Shown here: in pieces, positions 16,638 through 27,059 of the stretch
Layout of the letters: every line of letters starts with the position of its first letter
Position numbering within the stretch: position 1 is the first letter of the stretch
Origin: JBMNCR01 sp049366695
GTDB lineage: Bacteria > Bacillota > Clostridia > Eubacteriales > Alkalibacteraceae
Direction: 5' to 3'
DNA length: 53,415 nt
NCBI GenBank assembly: GCA_049366695.1
Contig: JBMNCR010000107.1
Coordinates: 1 to 53,415, forward strand
Notes under the pieces: model-generated
Database searches by the model: none
The model's input: only the letters and a program-made list of their open reading frames with translations
What the model was told of the DNA's origin: nothing
Program-made: the position numbers and the translations under genes

Positions 16638-18383
16638 TTAAAGCACTCTAGCTTTTCCATTATATATATATCCCCGTTGTGGGTCTAGTGTAACAACTAT
16701 CCCATCCTTTATCGATTCAAAAGCTTCTTCTACTCCTACAATTATTGGTATACCAAACTGTAGTGCAGCAATTGCGCCCTGAGATGTCAAACCACCTTCT
16801 ACAGTAATAATCCCAGCTGCTTTTCTTACACACGGCATATAGTCTTTGTCTATCCCACTAACTACAAGTATTTCTCCATCATTAAAGTCATTACTTAATG
16901 GATCTTTAACTATTCTAGCTGTGCCTGTAACTGCTTGTTTTCCAATTCCTGTACCTCTAATCATTACATCACCAATAGTTTGTATTTTGATCATGTTAGT
17001 AGCTCCCTTTACTCCTAAAGGAATCCCAGCAGTGATCACAACTAAATCTCCAAGCTGTAGTAATCCTTCTTTTACAGCAATTAATATTGATTCATCAAAT
17101 AAAGTATCTGTATTATCAAAACAATCTGTTTTTACACAATATACTCCCCAAACTAATGACAAAGTCCTAACAACTGAATCATCATTTGTTATGGCAATTA
17201 TTGGCGAGGTCGGTCTAAATTTTGATACCATACGAGCTGTAAACCCTGATGATGTGGCTGTTATTATAGCTGAAGCCTTTAATTGTTCCGCAGTTGAACA
17301 TGTAGCATGACTAATTACATTAGTCACAGACGTCTCTCCTGAAAACTTGTGTGTCATTAGTCTTCTATATTCATCAGAATTTTCTGTCTTTTTTGCAATT
17401 CTTGTCATTGTTTCAACAGATTCTATTGGGTATTTACCCGCCGCAGTCTCCCCTGATAACATAATCGCATCAGTGCCATCAAAGATAGCATTAGCTACAT
17501 CTGTAACTTCTGCCCTTGTAGGTCTAGGATTTCTTATCATTGAATCTAGCATCTGTGTTGCTGTTATTACCGGCTTACCTAAACTATTACATTTTTTTAT
17601 AATTTCTTTTTGCACTAAAGGAACCTCTTCAGGCGATATTTCTACTCCTAAATCACCTCTAGCAACCATTATCCCATCTGATATATCAATAATTGAATCA
17701 ATATTATCTACGCCTTCTCTATTTTCAATTTTTGATATGACTTGAATGTGTTCGCCATTATTATCTTCTAATATCTTTCTAATTGCTATTACATCCTCTG
17801 CTTTTCTAATAAAAGATGCAGCTATAAAATCGATGTTTTCTATTATACCAAAATTAATATCATCTTCATCTTTTTTAGTAATTGCAGGCAACTTAATCGA
17901 TGTATCAGGAAAATTCAAGCTCTTATTATTCTTAAGTTCTCCTCCATTTTGAACTATACAATGAATATCATTTCCAGAAATCATTATTACTCTGAATTGC
18001 AATAAGCCATCATCAGCTAGTATAAAGTCTCCCTCTTTCAATTCTTGAGGCAATTTAGTATAAGTAACTGCTACTTTTTTGTTTGTGCCTAAAACATCTT
18101 CTGTAGTAAATATAAATTCTGAATCCTTATCTAAGTATATCCCTCCGTTTTCGAATTGTTTTATTCTCACTTCCGGACCCTTTGTGTCTAACATAATAGC
18201 AATTGGTACATTTAATTCTTCTCTAATCTCTTTAATTATATCCATTTTCTTTCTGTGTTCCTCGTGTAGTCCATGAGAAAAATTTAATCTCGCAACATTC
18301 ATTCCCTTTTGAACTAATTCCTTTATCATCTTTTTGGTTTCACTTACGGGCCCCAACGTACATACAATTTTAGTTTTTCTCAT
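16638..18383 (-). CDS. pyk: Pyruvate kinase with C-terminal PEP-utilising domain
   Basis: A 581-residue enzyme converting phosphoenolpyruvate and ADP to pyruvate and ATP. The core shows NVARLNFSHG, the catalytic-lysine region ISKIENREG, VARGDLGVEI and MLSGETAAGKYP. About 100 extra C-terminal residues form the mobile PEP-utilisers domain found in Bacillus-type pyruvate kinases. In that domain the usual GGLTSHAA reads GGLTSQGA, so the conserved His is replaced by Gln. It is the last gene of dnaE-pfkA-pyk, 11 bases after pfkA. Confidence 0.97.
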   Translation of the reverse strand: MRKTKIVCTLGPVSETKKMIKELVQKGMNVARLNFSHGLHEEHRKKMDIIKEIREELNVPIAIMLDTKGPEVRIKQFENGGIYLDKDSEFIFTTEDVLGTNKKVAVTYTKLPQELKEGDFILADDGLLQFRVIMISGNDIHCIVQNGGELKNNKSLNFPDTSIKLPAITKKDEDDINFGIIENIDFIAASFIRKAEDVIAIRKILEDNNGEHIQVISKIENREGVDNIDSIIDISDGIMVARGDLGVEISPEEVPLVQKEIIKKCNSLGKPVITATQMLDSMIRNPRPTRAEVTDVANAIFDGTDAIMLSGETAAGKYPIESVETMTRIAKKTENSDEYRRLMTHKFSGETSVTNVISHATCSTAEQLKASAIITATSSGFTARMVSKFRPTSPIIAITNDDSVVRTLSLVWGVYCVKTDCFDNTDTLFDESILIAVKEGLLQLGDLVVITAGIPLGVKGATNMIKIQTIGDVMIRGTGIGKQAVTGTARIVKDPLSNDFNDGEILVVSGIDKDYMPCVRKAAGIITVEGGLTSQGAIAALQFGIPIIVGVEEAFESIKDGIVVTLDPQRGYIYNGKARVL

Positions 18384-18394
18384 TACTTTGCCTC

Positions 18395-19354
18395 CTATAT
18401 GGATAAAATATCTGAAATTTTATATGCATCTATATCGAATCCTTTTTTGATATCTAAAGCTTCATTTATATCCATATCAACATATTTATTATTGTTTATA
18501 CCTATTACCCTGCTTGTTTTATTTTCAAGCAATAAATTTACTGACATAAAACCCATTCTACTTGCAAGTATTCTATCAAAAGCCGTAGGGCTACCGCCTC
18601 TTTGAATATATCCTAAGTTTGTGCCCCTTGTTGCCACTCCTGTTTTTTCTTCTATTTTATTACAAAAATCTTGAAAATTACCTACTCCCTCGGATAAAAC
18701 TATAATACTGTGAAGTTTCCCTCTATCTTTACCTCTAAGTAACTTCTCGCATATTTCATCTAGGTTATATTCTTTCTCTGGTAAAATAATTGATTCTGCA
18801 CCACCGGCTAGTCCAGCAAAAAGAGCAATTTCTCCACAATCTCTGCCCATAACTTCAACAATATTTACTCTATTATGAGAACTGGTAGTGTCTCTTATCT
18901 TACCAATAGCATCTAAAGCAGTATTCAATGCTGTATCAAACCCTATTGAATATTCTGTACACCCTATATCATTATCTATAGTTCCAGGTATTCCAATAGT
19001 ATTTACTCCTTTTTCACTTAGAGCACGAGCTCCTTTAAAAGAACCATCTCCACCTATTACAATCAAACTCTCAATACCAAAATCACTTAAAACTGAAATA
19101 CCTTTCTTTTGACCAGCATCTGTCTTAAAGTATTCACTTCTTGATGATCTTAGAATAGTTCCACCTCTATGAATAATATCAGCTACTGAATATATATTTA
19201 AAGGTTCTACATCACCTTCTAATAACCCAGTATAACCTCTTTTTATTCCATATACCTCTACATTATTATAAATTGCAGTTCTTACTATTGCTCTGATAGC
19301 CGCGTTCATGCCCGGAGCGTCTCCACCACTTGTCAAAACTCCTATCCTTTTCAT
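18395..19354 (-). CDS. pfkA: 6-phosphofructokinase
   Basis: A 319-residue ATP-dependent phosphofructokinase, the committed step of glycolysis. Motifs: GVLTSGGDAPGMNAAIRA at the N-terminus, GGDGSFKGA (ATP), PGTIDNDI with the catalytic Asp, and EVMGRDCGEIAL for fructose-6-phosphate. Length is standard for the bacterial tetrameric enzyme. It lies between dnaE and pyk with short gaps, an arrangement widely kept in Firmicutes. Confidence 0.97.
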   Translation of the reverse strand: MKRIGVLTSGGDAPGMNAAIRAIVRTAIYNNVEVYGIKRGYTGLLEGDVEPLNIYSVADIIHRGGTILRSSRSEYFKTDAGQKKGISVLSDFGIESLIVIGGDGSFKGARALSEKGVNTIGIPGTIDNDIGCTEYSIGFDTALNTALDAIGKIRDTTSSHNRVNIVEVMGRDCGEIALFAGLAGGAESIILPEKEYNLDEICEKLLRGKDRGKLHSIIVLSEGVGNFQDFCNKIEEKTGVATRGTNLGYIQRGGSPTAFDRILASRMGFMSVNLLLENKTSRVIGINNNKYVDMDINEALDIKKGFDIDAYKISDILSI

Positions 19355-19380
19355 CTTAGACCTCCCCTTTTATTTTAATC

Positions 19381-22300
19381 TTAATTTATATTAATATTAT
19401 TTTTTCCCACAATTTTTGTTAAATCATCTATTAAGTCAGTATTTATTGTAACCCACAACTCTTTATTTGATCTAAATTTTTTTCCAGTATCTCTGATAAT
19501 GAGAATTACCGGCGTATTCCCTTGATGTTTTATTAAAACCTCTTTTACTATATTAATAATATTATTTGTCATCTCAGGAATAATAATTTCAACCTTTTTA
19601 TTTTCTTTAGTATCCTCTTTGTTTTTATTGTAATAATCTAGATTTATTATATCTTCACAAATTATAGTTGGTGATTGTTCTTCGTTGAAATTAATCTTGC
19701 CTTTTATCAATACTTTTTTATCTGTATCAACTAAATGTTCATATCTTGAATAAACTTTTGGAAAAACAACAATTTCCATACTCCCGTATAAATCTTCCAA
19801 AGTCAAAAAACACATCATATTGTTATTTTTTGTTAATAAATTTTTTTTATTATTAATTATTCCTCCAGCAGTGACCATACATCCATCTTTTACTCCTAAA
19901 TCATGTAATTCCTCATAGTTATTCATAACATTACTATTTACAGTTGATTTTTTTTCTAATATCTCTTCATACTTCTTCAAAGGATGTCCAGTAATATATA
20001 ATCCTAACATTTCTTTTTCCATTGCCAACTTTATCTCTTCTTCAAATTCCTCTATTTGAGGTAAATTTTCATCAGTTAAGGATTTGTTATTCATATTTTG
20101 AAATAAGGATAATTGACCATCGATATTATTTTTCTTTTCTATGGCGATATTTTCAATAGTCTTTTCAAATATGTTCATCAACTGCGAACGATATACTCTT
20201 AAAGAATCAAAAGCTCCACATTTTATTAAACTTTCTACTGCTCTTTTATTCATAACTCTACTATCAATTTTTTTGCAAAAATCAGTAAATGTTAAATATG
20301 ATTTTTCTTTTCTATTGTTTATTATTGAATTTATTGCATTTTCTCCTACATTTTTTACAGCAGCTAGTCCAAATCTAATATTATCTCCTACAACAGTGAA
20401 TTTAATAAAACTTTCATTAACATCTGGTGGTAATACCGTAATACCCATTTTTCTGCAATTTACAATATATTGGGCTACTTTTGTATCGTTACCCATTACG
20501 CTAGTAAGTATAGCAGCCATAAATTCTACGGGGTAATACTTTTTCAACCATGCAGTTTGATATGCAATCACAGCATAAGCAGCTGCATGGGATTTATTGA
20601 AAGCATAATTAGCAAAGTCTATCATTTGATCGTATATTTGATTTGCTTGTTCTAAACTTACTCCTCTTCTAATAGCACCTTCTACTATTACCTTGTTTTC
20701 TTCATCAAGTTCACCATAAATGAATACTTTTCTTTCTTCTTCCATTACTTTCATTTTTTTCTTTGACATTGCTCTTCTTACTAAATCACTTCTTGCCATG
20801 GAATACCCGGCAACTTCTCTTACTATTTGCATTACTTGCTCTTGATATACCATACAACCATATGTAACTTTCAAGATAGGCTCAAGTATTGGATGTATAT
20901 ACTTTATATGTTTAGGATCTTTTTTATTTTTTATATATGTAGGTATTTGATCCATTGGTCCTGGTCTATATAGCGAAATACCAGCTATGATATCTTCAAA
21001 TGCATCTGGTTTAAGATTGTTCATAAATTTTTGCATTCCCGAACTTTCTAGTTGAAACACTCCTAGCGTATCTCCACTAGATATCAGCTGATAAACTCCT
21101 TTATCATCAATATTCAAATTATCAATATCTATATCAATATTTTTACTCAGTTTTATGTTATCCAAAGCATCTCTAATTACTGTTAGAGTTCTAAGTCCTA
21201 AAAAATCCATTTTTAACAATCCTAAATCTTCCAATAAAGTCATTGGAAACTGGGTAGTTATCATTTCATTATTCCTATATAAAGGTACGTATTCTACTAT
21301 TGGTTTATTAGAAATCACTACTCCTGCTGCATGAGTTGAGGCGTGGCGTGATAACCCCTCTACTGATTTAGACAATTCTATTAATTGATTTACTTCTTCA
21401 TCTTCCCTCGTCATTTTGCTTAAATCAGCATTTCCGTTCAACGCTTTTTCTATGTTCATTCCAATTTCCATTGGGATTTGTTTAGCCACTTTGTCAACTT
21501 TGCTATAGGGCATATTTAATGCTCTTCCCACATCTCTTATTGCTGCTCTTGCAGCCATTGTTCCAAAAGTAATTATCTGGGCTACATGGTCTTTACCATA
21601 TTTGTCAACCACATATTCAATTACTTCTTGCCTTCTTTCATAACAAAAATCTATATCTATATCAGGCATTGTTACTCGATTTGGATTTAGAAAACGTTCA
21701 AACAATAGATTATATTTTATAGGATCTATTGTGGTAATATCTAAAGTATAAGAGACAATACTTCCAGCAGCACTTCCTCTTCCTGGTCCCACCATAATAT
21801 TATTGTCTTTAGCATATTTTATAAAGTCCCAGACTATCAAAAAATAGTCATTATAACCCATTTTATCAATAGTCGATAATTCAAATTCCATTCTGTCTTT
21901 CAACGCATTGTCAATCACTTTATACTTATTTTTTAGTCCTTGATAACAAAGTTCCCTCAAAAACTCCTTTTCATTCACTCCATCTTCTAATGGATACTTT
22001 GGCAGATGCATTGTATTAAAGTCTAAATCAACATTGCATTTTTCAGCAATAGCATTACTATTCTCTATAGCTTCTGGAACATGCTTAAACAAATCTAGCA
22101 TCTCTTGATGTGATTTTAGATAAAATTCTTCATTTGGAAATTTCATTCTATTTTCATCATCTATATTTGTAGCAGTTTGTATGCACAGTAATATTTCATG
22201 ACTCTTGGCATCTTTTTTATCTATATAATGCACATCATTAGTAGCTACAAGAGGAACATCCATCTCACGGGATAATTTTATTAATTGGTCATTTACTCTT

Positions 22301-22851
22301 AATTGTTCTTCCATATGATGATTTTGTAATTCTAAATAAAAATTATTTTTTCCAAATAAATCTGTATACTCTCTAACTAAATCTTTTGCTTTTTCTATAT
22401 TGTTGTTTAATATAGCTCTTGGTATATCTCCAGCTAAACAAGCACTTAGACAAATTAATCCCTCGCTATACTTTTTAAGAATATTCTTATCAATTCTTGG
22501 TTTATAGTAAAACCCATCTACAAAACCTATTGAAACTATTTTCATTAAATTCTTATAACCCAAATTATTTTTTGCTAATAAAATCAGATGCCCTGGATTT
22601 GTATCATATCTAGAATCTCTATCATTCAAATTCCTTGGTGCTGTATATACCTCACACCCCAAAATAGGTTTTATATTATTAGACAAACATTCATTATAAA
22701 ATTCTATTACTCCAAACATTACTCCATGATCAGTAATAGCAAGACTTTTCATGCCTAAGTCTTTGGCCCTTTTAATCAAATTAGATACTCTACTAAAACC
22801 ATCTAATAAACTATATTCTGTATGTATATGAAGATGAGAAAAATTATCCAT
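19381..22851 (-). CDS. dnaE: DNA polymerase III alpha subunit
   Basis: A 1,156-residue replicative polymerase subunit of the DnaE group. An N-terminal PHP domain (HLHIHTEYSLLDG) leads into the polymerase core with the catalytic PDIDIDF and GPGRGSAAGS, then helix-hairpin-helix and OB-fold regions. QLSLF near residue 940 matches a sliding-clamp binding motif. The start is weakly supported by GAAGGGA. Many Clostridia also carry PolC, in which case DnaE does primer extension; the window does not settle this. Transcribed from a near-ideal promoter ahead of pfkA and pyk. Confidence 0.97.
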   Translation of the reverse strand: MDNFSHLHIHTEYSLLDGFSRVSNLIKRAKDLGMKSLAITDHGVMFGVIEFYNECLSNNIKPILGCEVYTAPRNLNDRDSRYDTNPGHLILLAKNNLGYKNLMKIVSIGFVDGFYYKPRIDKNILKKYSEGLICLSACLAGDIPRAILNNNIEKAKDLVREYTDLFGKNNFYLELQNHHMEEQLRVNDQLIKLSREMDVPLVATNDVHYIDKKDAKSHEILLCIQTATNIDDENRMKFPNEEFYLKSHQEMLDLFKHVPEAIENSNAIAEKCNVDLDFNTMHLPKYPLEDGVNEKEFLRELCYQGLKNKYKVIDNALKDRMEFELSTIDKMGYNDYFLIVWDFIKYAKDNNIMVGPGRGSAAGSIVSYTLDITTIDPIKYNLLFERFLNPNRVTMPDIDIDFCYERRQEVIEYVVDKYGKDHVAQIITFGTMAARAAIRDVGRALNMPYSKVDKVAKQIPMEIGMNIEKALNGNADLSKMTREDEEVNQLIELSKSVEGLSRHASTHAAGVVISNKPIVEYVPLYRNNEMITTQFPMTLLEDLGLLKMDFLGLRTLTVIRDALDNIKLSKNIDIDIDNLNIDDKGVYQLISSGDTLGVFQLESSGMQKFMNNLKPDAFEDIIAGISLYRPGPMDQIPTYIKNKKDPKHIKYIHPILEPILKVTYGCMVYQEQVMQIVREVAGYSMARSDLVRRAMSKKKMKVMEEERKVFIYGELDEENKVIVEGAIRRGVSLEQANQIYDQMIDFANYAFNKSHAAAYAVIAYQTAWLKKYYPVEFMAAILTSVMGNDTKVAQYIVNCRKMGITVLPPDVNESFIKFTVVGDNIRFGLAAVKNVGENAINSIINNRKEKSYLTFTDFCKKIDSRVMNKRAVESLIKCGAFDSLRVYRSQLMNIFEKTIENIAIEKKNNIDGQLSLFQNMNNKSLTDENLPQIEEFEEEIKLAMEKEMLGLYITGHPLKKYEEILEKKSTVNSNVMNNYEELHDLGVKDGCMVTAGGIINNKKNLLTKNNNMMCFLTLEDLYGSMEIVVFPKVYSRYEHLVDTDKKVLIKGKINFNEEQSPTIICEDIINLDYYNKNKEDTKENKKVEIIIPEMTNNIINIVKEVLIKHQGNTPVILIIRDTGKKFRSNKELWVTINTDLIDDLTKIVGKNNININ

Positions 22852-23205
22852 ATTATTAATAATCCCTTCAATTTTTATTATATCGATTATATCATATACA
22901 TTCTATTAATATGATATTATAAGTGTAATATCAAACAATGTCAACACATTGCCCCATAAGGTCTTTTTTGTCCCGCATTAATGTTATCCATTATAATGTA
23001 TAGTGTTTAATAGCTTATATGTATTATTTATTTAATATGCTTTGCTTTATTGTTGCACAATATTATTATTAATTTTCGGAAATTGTAAGATGTCTAGTAA
23101 ATTTTCATAAAGCAAACTGAAGTCCAACCTCCATTCATCGTAAGCGCCAGGAACCGTCCCCAGTGATTTTTCAATGTGGCTCTTTCAATGGCATTTGCAA
23201 CTGAT
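22852..23205. other. Intergenic region between whiA and dnaE
   Basis: It holds the dnaE promoter (22916-22944). Further right, GGGGACGGTTCCTGGCG (minus strand, ending the run 23141-23162 region) resembles short dispersed repeats seen in clostridial genomes, some next to IS200-like transposases. TTTCAATG occurs twice near 23170-23190. No coding frame or clear terminator for whiA was found. Confidence 0.4.
22916..22944 (-). promoter_or_regulatory. Consensus promoter of dnaE-pfkA-pyk
   Basis: On the minus strand a perfect TTGACA (22944-22939), exactly 17 bases, and a perfect TATAAT (22921-22916). The leader to the dnaE start is about 58 bases. Confidence 0.85.
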
Positions 23206-24147
23206 TTATTGTAAGGATTTGGCTATCTCTTCTATCTTTTTTAGTCTATGATTTATCCCTGATTTCCCTACTGGAGGATTTAGCATTTCTCCTAATTCTT
23301 TTAAAGATGCATCTTGATAATTTAGTCTTAACTCAGCTACTTCTCTAAGTTTTTGAGGTAGTTTTTTTAGTCCTACGTGTTCTTTTATATATTTGATACT
23401 TTCTATTTGTCTAAAAGCTGCTTCCACAGTTTTTGTAAGATTTGCAGTCTCACAATTCACAAGTCTATTTACATTATTTCGCATTTCTTTCATAATTCTT
23501 ATATTCTCAATATTTAAGAGAGTTTGATGCGCACCAATAATATTAAGAAGTGTCACTATTTGTTCCCCTTCTTTTAGATAAACAATATAGTTGTTTTTTC
23601 TTTGAATAATCTTTGGTTTTAAATCATATAAGTTAATTAAATTCATTAATTGTTTTGCATATTCGTAATTATGACAATTAAATTCTAAATGATACGATTT
23701 TCCTGGATCTGAAATAGACCCTCCTCCTAAAAATGCCCCTCTTATATATGCTTTCTTACAACAGTTATTCACCATTAATTCATAAGGTATATTATTATTT
23801 AATGTAACAAAACCATCATTGTTTTGTAATATATATAGATCTAAAAGTATCTGACTTACCTGTTCCTGCGAAGGTACTTTTACGATATATATATTCCTAT
23901 TTTTTAATTGTCGATTTTTAGATACTATAACACTTGCATTTACACTATAATTATTTTTAAGTATTTTAAATACTCTTCTAGCAATCGATGCGTTATTAGT
24001 CCTTATATTAAAACTTATTTTTTTATTCCCTTCAAAGCTGATACTTCCACACATATGAATCAATGCAGATAATTCTGCTAAAATACAACAATTCTTTTTA
24101 ATACTTATCATACATATTTCATTTTTTGTTTTTGATGCAAAACTCAT
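23206..24147 (-). CDS. whiA: WhiA, DNA-binding regulator
   Basis: A 313-residue WhiA. The N-terminal two thirds is the degenerate LAGLIDADG homing-endonuclease-like domain (RGAFLGGGSISDP is its clearest part); the C-terminus is a helix-turn-helix (LNYQDASLKELGEMLNPPVG, then SGINHRLKKIEEIA). WhiA influences division and, in actinomycetes, sporulation. Its ATG overlaps the yvcK stop (TAATG), so the two are translationally coupled. It closes the PHP-rapZ-yvcK-whiA operon. Confidence 0.95.
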   Translation of the reverse strand: MSFASKTKNEICMISIKKNCCILAELSALIHMCGSISFEGNKKISFNIRTNNASIARRVFKILKNNYSVNASVIVSKNRQLKNRNIYIVKVPSQEQVSQILLDLYILQNNDGFVTLNNNIPYELMVNNCCKKAYIRGAFLGGGSISDPGKSYHLEFNCHNYEYAKQLMNLINLYDLKPKIIQRKNNYIVYLKEGEQIVTLLNIIGAHQTLLNIENIRIMKEMRNNVNRLVNCETANLTKTVEAAFRQIESIKYIKEHVGLKKLPQKLREVAELRLNYQDASLKELGEMLNPPVGKSGINHRLKKIEEIAKSLQ

Positions 24148-25133
24148 TAATATCCCTCATTAAAATTATCTAAAATTATTTTTACTATCTTTCCAGCATT
24201 ATGCCTGATATACCCATTTTTAACTTCTATAAAATCCCCTACAATAAATTTGTAGTCATTTTTTTTAAACTTTATAAAATCATTTACTACTAATTCTGAT
24301 CCTTCTAATTCATAATGTTTAAGATGTTTTTTATTTGCCACACCATTATTTACAACTAAATAATCGAATATTTTTTGATCTGTATTTATATGGCTTTCAA
24401 TTGCTGCAATATGATCAAACAAATCATAACCTTCTGTTTCTCCTGGTTGAGTCATTACGTTTGAAATGTAATAACGTTTTGCATTTGTCTTGATTAATGC
24501 TTCTTTCATATTTGTTACCAATAGATTAGGAATTAGGCTTGTGTATAGACTACCAGGTCCCAGTATTATAATATCTGCTTCACTGATTGCCTCTAAACAG
24601 TAGGGTAATGCACATACTTTCGATGGATTTATTTTTACTTTTTTTATCTTTATTTTTTTTTCTCGTACAATTTCAGGTATTATTGATTCCCCGTTTATCA
24701 CATCTCCATTAGATAATTCTGCAGATAATGTAATATCTTCTAGGGTAACTGGTAAAACCGTTCCTTTTACTGCCATTACTTCACTAACATTTTTTATTGC
24801 TTCGACAAAATTATCACTTATTGAATTCATTGCCGCTATAAATAAATTACCAAAGCTTTGTCCTCTCAGCCTACCTTCATTAAATCTATAATTTAATAGT
24901 TCTTGCATAATAGATTCGTCATCTGCTAAAGCAAGAATACAACTTCTTATATCGCCTGGTGGAAGCATACCTAAATCCTCTCTGAGAATTCCTGATCCCC
25001 CTCCATCATCGGCAACTGTTACAATAGCAGTTATATTATTTGTATATTTTTTTATTCCTCTTAGTATCACTGAGTTGCCTGTACCCCCACCAATAACCAC
25101 TATTTTTGGATTATCAATATTTTCAACATTCAT
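24147..25133 (-). CDS. yvcK: YvcK/GlmR family protein
   Basis: A 328-residue member of the CofD-like YvcK family. GGGTGNSVILRGIKK near the N-terminus and ADDGGGSGILREDLG are its typical nucleotide-sugar binding stretches; GPGSLYTSLIPNLLV is also conserved. In Bacillus it binds UDP-GlcNAc and is needed for growth on gluconeogenic carbon sources and for wall precursor balance. It begins directly after the rapZ stop and overlaps whiA. Confidence 0.95.
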   Translation of the reverse strand: MNVENIDNPKIVVIGGGTGNSVILRGIKKYTNNITAIVTVADDGGGSGILREDLGMLPPGDIRSCILALADDESIMQELLNYRFNEGRLRGQSFGNLFIAAMNSISDNFVEAIKNVSEVMAVKGTVLPVTLEDITLSAELSNGDVINGESIIPEIVREKKIKIKKVKINPSKVCALPYCLEAISEADIIILGPGSLYTSLIPNLLVTNMKEALIKTNAKRYYISNVMTQPGETEGYDLFDHIAAIESHINTDQKIFDYLVVNNGVANKKHLKHYELEGSELVVNDFIKFKKNDYKFIVGDFIEVKNGYIRHNAGKIVKIILDNFNEGY

Positions 25134-26003
25134 TTAGATTTCTCCCATACTTTTATGAATATCTCTATGATCTATCACTGACCAATTGCCATCTTTTTCT
25201 AATAACGCATTAACAGTATTAGCTATAGTAACAGACCTATGTTGTCCTCCTGTGCATCCTATAGCTATTATCAACTGTGATTTTCCTTCTTCGACATAAT
25301 TAGGTATTAAAAATCTCAATAAATCCAGGATTTTATCTATAAATTCATTTGTAAGCTTATATTTTAAAACATAGTCCTGCACTTCTTTGTCATTACCTGT
25401 TAATTTTCTTAAATTTTCATCATAGAAAGGATTAGGTAAAAATCTAACATCAAATAACAAATCAGAATCTAAAGGAATTCCATATTTAAATCCAAAAGAT
25501 ACTATATTTATTAATATCCCTCTAGATTTCATATCTTTATTATATATTTTTGACAACTCTTCCTTAAATTCTTTTACCGATAAATTTGATGTATCGATAA
25601 TACTATTAGCTCTCTTTTTAATATTTTTTAATTTATCCCTTTCCATTTTTAATCCTACAGAAGTTCTCCCTTCACTTGCTAAGGGATGTTTCCTTCTTGT
25701 TTGTTTAAATCTTTGAATTAAAACCTCGTCTGAAGCATTCAAAAACAATATCTCAAATTTATATTTACGTTTCGTCATCTCCTCTAGTATATTCTCTAGA
25801 TCATCAAATAATACTCCCCCTCTGCTATCAACCACTATTGCAACTTTTTCTATATTAGTATCTGCTCTATTTCCTAACTCTGCAATTGTTGGAATAAGTT
25901 TAGGAGGTAAATTATCTATACAAAAATATCCCCAATCTTCAAAAGCTCTTAACGTATAACTTTTACCAGCTCCCGACAACCCAGTGATAATTACAAATCT
26001 CAT
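25134..26003 (-). CDS. rapZ: RapZ nucleotide-binding adapter
   Basis: A 289-residue RapZ (YvcJ) protein. Walker A GLSGAGKS lies at residues 8-15, the segment VDSRGG follows, and the C-terminal domain carries GCTGGQHRSV. In Enterobacteria RapZ guides RNase E to the small RNA GlmZ; in Firmicutes it hydrolyses GTP and its target is less clear. It sits two bases behind the PHP gene and abuts yvcK, the usual order. Confidence 0.96.
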   Translation of the reverse strand: MRFVIITGLSGAGKSYTLRAFEDWGYFCIDNLPPKLIPTIAELGNRADTNIEKVAIVVDSRGGVLFDDLENILEEMTKRKYKFEILFLNASDEVLIQRFKQTRRKHPLASEGRTSVGLKMERDKLKNIKKRANSIIDTSNLSVKEFKEELSKIYNKDMKSRGILINIVSFGFKYGIPLDSDLLFDVRFLPNPFYDENLRKLTGNDKEVQDYVLKYKLTNEFIDKILDLLRFLIPNYVEEGKSQLIIAIGCTGGQHRSVTIANTVNALLEKDGNWSVIDHRDIHKSMGEI

Positions 26004-26005
26004 GT

Positions 26006-26740
26006 TTAACCCTCCTTTACATTTATTATATTTTCAATTGGGATAGATGCATATTTTACTGCATCTATCCCCTTTTTCACTTCACCGATATTCTCTTTAA
26101 TATGCGCATCACTGTTTATAGCAAATTTTACTTGATATTTCTTTGCAATATTTATTTCTTCTTCCGAAAGATGTCCATGACTTGCATTTACCTCTAGAAC
26201 AATCCCCAATTGAGCAGCTTTTTCAGCTATTTTATCTATGTCTATGGGTACTTTTGCTCCCGGATGTGTGATCATAAATATTGGATATTTGTCCATAACA
26301 TTTAACAAGGCTTTTGTATTTACTACTCTAGCTTTTTTCCTTAAGAATGGCAATGCTTTTGCTAGAAAATTAAAACAATAAAACATGAAAAAATCTTTTA
26401 TACTATAAGGTACTATGCCATAATGATATCCTACGTATATCACATCATATATTTCAAAGTCTTCTTCCATTATATCAATGTGCCCATCTATGCCAATAAT
26501 ATTTGCCTCTATACCCAACAAAATTTCTATTTGTGGATATTTTTTTCTCATATCATTTATAATTTCTCTCATTTGCATCCAATGATTCGACTTTACTCCG
26601 TATAAAAAATGTCCACTACCATGATCTGATATTACAATCTTCTCTAGTCCAATATCAATAGCCTGAATTATATTTTCTTCTATAGTATTTTTCCCGTGAC
26701 TATAATTTGTATGTGTATGTAAATCCCCAGTTAATCTCAA
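26006..26740 (-). CDS. PHP-domain phosphoesterase (YcdX-like)
   Basis: A 244-residue PHP protein. Metal-binding motifs are visible: DLHTHTNYSHGK at the N-terminus, SDHGSGHF, GIEANI, and SDAHIKE near the C-terminus. Such stand-alone PHP proteins are metal-dependent phosphatases or phosphoesterases; the substrate is unknown. It starts with TTG preceded by GGGA, and leads the operon with rapZ, yvcK and whiA, an association often seen in Clostridia. Confidence 0.88.
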   Translation of the reverse strand: MRLTGDLHTHTNYSHGKNTIEENIIQAIDIGLEKIVISDHGSGHFLYGVKSNHWMQMREIINDMRKKYPQIEILLGIEANIIGIDGHIDIMEEDFEIYDVIYVGYHYGIVPYSIKDFFMFYCFNFLAKALPFLRKKARVVNTKALLNVMDKYPIFMITHPGAKVPIDIDKIAEKAAQLGIVLEVNASHGHLSEEEINIAKKYQVKFAINSDAHIKENIGEVKKGIDAVKYASIPIENIINVKEG

Positions 26741-27059
26741 TTCTATCCCAGCTTTCTCTTTGGTAATATTTGTTTAATTGCAACTCTACTCAGATAATAA
26801 GTAATCACTTTATTATTGTACACTTCGTCATCACATACAAGTAAAGGCTATAGTTAATAATATTATATTTATTTAATTAAGTAAATATTTCCATTATTCC
26901 TAGTCCTGTAAATTATGTGATAGGTAAAGTAAATCTCTTGAGTGTAATTATATATTATATTTATATAAAAGTTGAAGTAATTAATAATAATAATCTCCCA
27001 ATGTCATACATTTCTTACTTTTGAATAAATTTTATATATATAATTTTTGGAGGTAAAGT
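26741..27059. other. Divergent intergenic region
   Basis: It separates the leftward PHP operon from the rightward solute-binding protein gene. A TATAAT at 27039-27044 may serve the latter, though its -35 is poor. TACAAT on the minus strand near 26815 may serve the former. Nothing else is seen. Confidence 0.35.

Noticed and set aside
16846..17310. 154-codon open frame on the plus strand inside pyk
   Set aside because: It is antisense to a fully conserved gene, has no ribosome site, and its composition mirrors the pyk codons.
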